Shown here: positions 7,577-9,131 of the stretch, one piece after another
Layout: each line of letters opens with the position of its first letter
Numbering within the stretch: position 1 is the first letter of the stretch
From: an uncultured Porphyromonadaceae bacterium
Lineage (GTDB): Bacteria > Bacteroidota > Bacteroidia > Bacteroidales > Muribaculaceae
Direction: 5' to 3'
NCBI GenBank assembly: GCA_947177595.1
Contig: CAMWUZ010000056.1
Span: forward strand, 1-9,131
DNA length: 9,131 nucleotides
Notes under the pieces: model-generated
Database searches by the model: none
Told to the model about the DNA's origin: nothing
Seen by the model: the letters and a program-made list of their open reading frames with translations, nothing else
Made by a program: the position numbers and the translations under genes

Positions 7577-7612
7577 AAATAGTTAATGTTGTCTTTACGG
7601 TTATTTATAATT

Positions 7613-7644
7613 CAAAGTTAATAATTTTTTGACTGTATTACAAA
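7613..7644 (-). promoter_or_regulatory. Predicted Bacteroides-type sigma-ABfr promoter for clpP operon
   Basis: On the minus strand, TTTG (7644-7641) is followed after exactly 20 bases by TAACTTTG (7620-7613). This matches the Bacteroidota primary sigma consensus, -33 TTTG and -7 TAnnTTTG, at all fixed positions. Transcription would start near 7605-7608, about 30 nt before the clpP ATG. It lies just downstream of the tig terminator, so it should drive clpP and the genes behind it. There is no sign of an operator repeat. This is a sequence match only. Confidence 0.75.
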
Positions 7645-7652
7645 CACACGTC

Positions 7653-7710
7653 AAAAAAAAGACAAAAAAAGCTGTGAATACCCATGGAATAATCCACAGA
7701 TACTCACAGC
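7653..7710 (-). terminator. Intrinsic terminator downstream of tig
   Basis: Reading the minus strand, arm GCTGTGAGTATCTGTGG (7710-7694), loop ATTATT (7693-7688) and arm CCATGGGTATTCACAGC (7687-7671) form a 17-bp stem with no unpaired bases, counting four G-U wobbles. A T7 tract (7670-7664), GTC and a T8 tract (7660-7653) follow directly. The stem begins 34 bases after the tig stop. The T-tracts lie only on the minus-strand side, so it acts in one direction, on tig transcripts. It should separate tig from the clpP promoter, although some read-through is possible. Confidence 0.88.
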
Positions 7711-7744
7711 GCGTCCGGAAGCCCCGGTCAGAAACCTATAAGGG

Positions 7745-9103
7745 TCAAGCCTTGGAAGCTATCTCCTTAAATTCGTCAACCGTCACGCTCTTTGTTTCCA
7801 GAGTAACGGCGTTTTTAATTGCATCAAAGAGCTTGATATCACCAACCTGCTCAATGAGACGTGAACGATAGTTCTTGTCCGCCAGAATATTCTTAGCATA
7901 GTTTGCTATAGTTTCATCATCAATATTCAGCATACCATACTGCTCGAACTGATGGCGCGCAAGATTCTTGGCAAACTCAAGCAGGTCAGATTCCTCAATC
8001 TTGATATTAGCTTTCTCAGCAATAGCTTCTTTAATGAGCTGCCATTTGATGTCCGGTTCCATTTCAGCAAAACGCGCATCAATATTTTCTTCCGTGATAC
8101 CGTCACGGTTTACAAGCCACTTCTTGAGTGTCTCAACCGGCAGAGCCATATCACCATATTTATTTACAAAATATTTGCGCGCATCAATGCGGAATATCAT
8201 CTCACTGTTCTGTTTGAGACCTTCTGCAATCATATTCTTGACCATATCAAGATATTCAGCCTCGTCTTTCACTTTATCCTTACCGAATACCTGGTCATAG
8301 AATTCCTGATTGTGCTCTGCGGGACGCACAACAATAATCTCCGAAATTGTCATCTGAAAATCATTGTGGAGGTCCACAACTCTTTCCTTATCTACCTGAA
8401 GCATTGATGACAACTCGGTGGCATCTCCATTGCAGGTCTTCCATGGGTTAAAAACAACCTTGTCGTCAACTTTCTTACCATCGAAAAGAGCAGCCTGATC
8501 CTTATCCTTGAAATACATAGGAGCAACTATGCCGCTTACAACCTGAATGGCATCATCTCCCTCTTTCACATTGCCGTTTTCATCAAGTTCAAAGATAGAA
8601 CCCTTCACAAGGGCATCCTTCTCAAATTCCTGACCTGGAACCTGAGCGCCAAAACGCTTGCATAGGGCTTTGTCCTGCTCATCAATCATATCTTTGCTCA
8701 CCTCGATTTCATAATAAGGGATTTTCTCATCTTTATCGAGTGTCACATTAATTTCGGGAGCAAGAGCCAAATCATATTCAAAAGTAAAATCCTTCTGAGT
8801 CTTAAAGTCAAGCTCCTTAACCTCTACAGGTATGGGCTGACCGAGAACATTGAGTTTGTTATCCTCAATAAATTTCATCACCGCTTCGTAAACCTCACGA
8901 TTTATAACGTCAGTGGTAACATCTTTACCAAATCGTCTTTCAAGATCCTTTATAGACACATGGCCCTTGCGGAAGCCGGGGATCTGATGGGTACGACCTA
9001 TTTTCTTTAGATCCTCAACAACTTTAGGGCGATAGTCCGCCTCTTCAACCGACACGGTGAGACGAGCGCTCACGGCGTCTGACTTGGTCATGCTTACATT
9101 CAT
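7745..9103 (-). CDS. tig: Trigger factor, ribosome-associated chaperone
   Basis: A 452-residue trigger factor that binds near the ribosome exit tunnel and protects nascent chains. The N-terminal domain (about 1-115) carries the ribosome-binding loop IPGFRKGHVS (41-50), matching GFRxGxxP except that the final Pro is Ser50. The middle region (about 155-262), where the FKBP-type prolyl isomerase sits in E. coli, keeps a plausible strand pattern but lacks the usual active-site segments such as IPGFE and GMxxGE; isomerase activity is doubtful. The C-terminal part (about 263-452) is helical and charged, like the chaperone arms. The start MNVSMTKSDAVSARLTV fits the family; M5 is a less likely alternative. 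Only 28 bp lie upstream within the window, with no promoter visible. It is followed by a strong terminator and then clpP-clpX, an order also found in many bacteria, including E. coli. Confidence 0.95.
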   Translation of the reverse strand: MNVSMTKSDAVSARLTVSVEEADYRPKVVEDLKKIGRTHQIPGFRKGHVSIKDLERRFGKDVTTDVINREVYEAVMKFIEDNKLNVLGQPIPVEVKELDFKTQKDFTFEYDLALAPEINVTLDKDEKIPYYEIEVSKDMIDEQDKALCKRFGAQVPGQEFEKDALVKGSIFELDENGNVKEGDDAIQVVSGIVAPMYFKDKDQAALFDGKKVDDKVVFNPWKTCNGDATELSSMLQVDKERVVDLHNDFQMTISEIIVVRPAEHNQEFYDQVFGKDKVKDEAEYLDMVKNMIAEGLKQNSEMIFRIDARKYFVNKYGDMALPVETLKKWLVNRDGITEENIDARFAEMEPDIKWQLIKEAIAEKANIKIEESDLLEFAKNLARHQFEQYGMLNIDDETIANYAKNILADKNYRSRLIEQVGDIKLFDAIKNAVTLETKSVTVDEFKEIASKA

Positions 9104-9131
9104 AATCTTTATCGTGTTAATTTTCTTGTTC

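Larger units (their letters stand above)
1276..7644 (-). other. Predicted six-gene transcription unit clpP-clpX-recQ-ftsE-udk-lptB
   Basis: Six same-strand genes follow the promoter at 7644-7613 with gaps of 3, 27, -1, 14 and 9 bp. I see no hairpin plus T-tract between any of them, and the gaps have no room for a full promoter, although promoters inside coding sequence cannot be excluded. The unit mixes proteolysis, DNA repair, division, nucleoside salvage and LPS export. No terminator is visible after lptB, where the opposing gene begins at once. The operon is inferred from spacing, not from expression data. Confidence 0.6.

Noticed and set aside
7715..7727. A small CCGG-loop-CCGG hairpin just after the tig stop
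   Set aside because: The stem has only 4 bp and no T-tract; the strong terminator beside it explains the region.
7952..8407. A 151-codon open frame on the plus strand opposite tig
   Set aside because: It is fully antisense to trigger factor, has a composition typical of a reversed frame and no family features.
1..9131. Search for a defence system, toxin-antitoxin pair, CRISPR array, insertion sequence or phage remnant
   Set aside because: All genes are recognisable core or common families, with no direct repeats, terminal inverted repeats or composition break; the CPBP protease alone is not evidence of a defence locus.

Overview
The window looks like chromosomal core sequence from a member of the Bacteroidota, most likely the order Bacteroidales; Muribaculaceae is a guess from overall protein style. 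The evidence is Bacteroidota-type versions of ClpP, ClpX, FtsE and RecQ, a divergent trigger factor middle domain, no clear Shine-Dalgarno sequences at the starts, and a promoter matching the Bacteroides pattern TTTG-N20-TAnnTTTG. There are no mobile elements, tRNAs, rRNAs, CRISPR arrays or phage genes, and coding density is very high.

Left part (1-1298, plus strand): the 3' end of trmN6, a tRNA adenine methyltransferase, overlaps by ATGA with a gene for a CPBP-family intramembrane metalloprotease. This pair runs into an oppositely directed group, and the two groups overlap by 23 bp at their 3' ends.

Right part (9103 down to 1276, minus strand): seven genes in the order tig, clpP, clpX, recQ, ftsE, udk, lptB. 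A strong intrinsic terminator and a near-ideal Bacteroides-type promoter sit in the 168-bp gap between tig and clpP. The minus strand therefore probably holds two transcription units: tig (its promoter lies outside the window), and a six-gene unit clpP-clpX-recQ-ftsE-udk-lptB with gaps of 3, 27, -1, 14 and 9 bp.

Functionally, tig folds nascent chains and ClpXP degrades proteins, so the first part is a proteostasis cluster. The downstream genes serve DNA repair (RecQ), cell division or envelope ABC transport (FtsE), pyrimidine salvage (Udk) and lipopolysaccharide export (LptB). Their link to ClpXP appears to be shared transcription rather than one pathway.

I found no convincing undescribed system. 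The points most worth checking are substitutions at base-recognition positions in the uridine kinase, a 35-residue N-terminal extension on LptB, the convergent gene overlap, and the divergent trigger factor.
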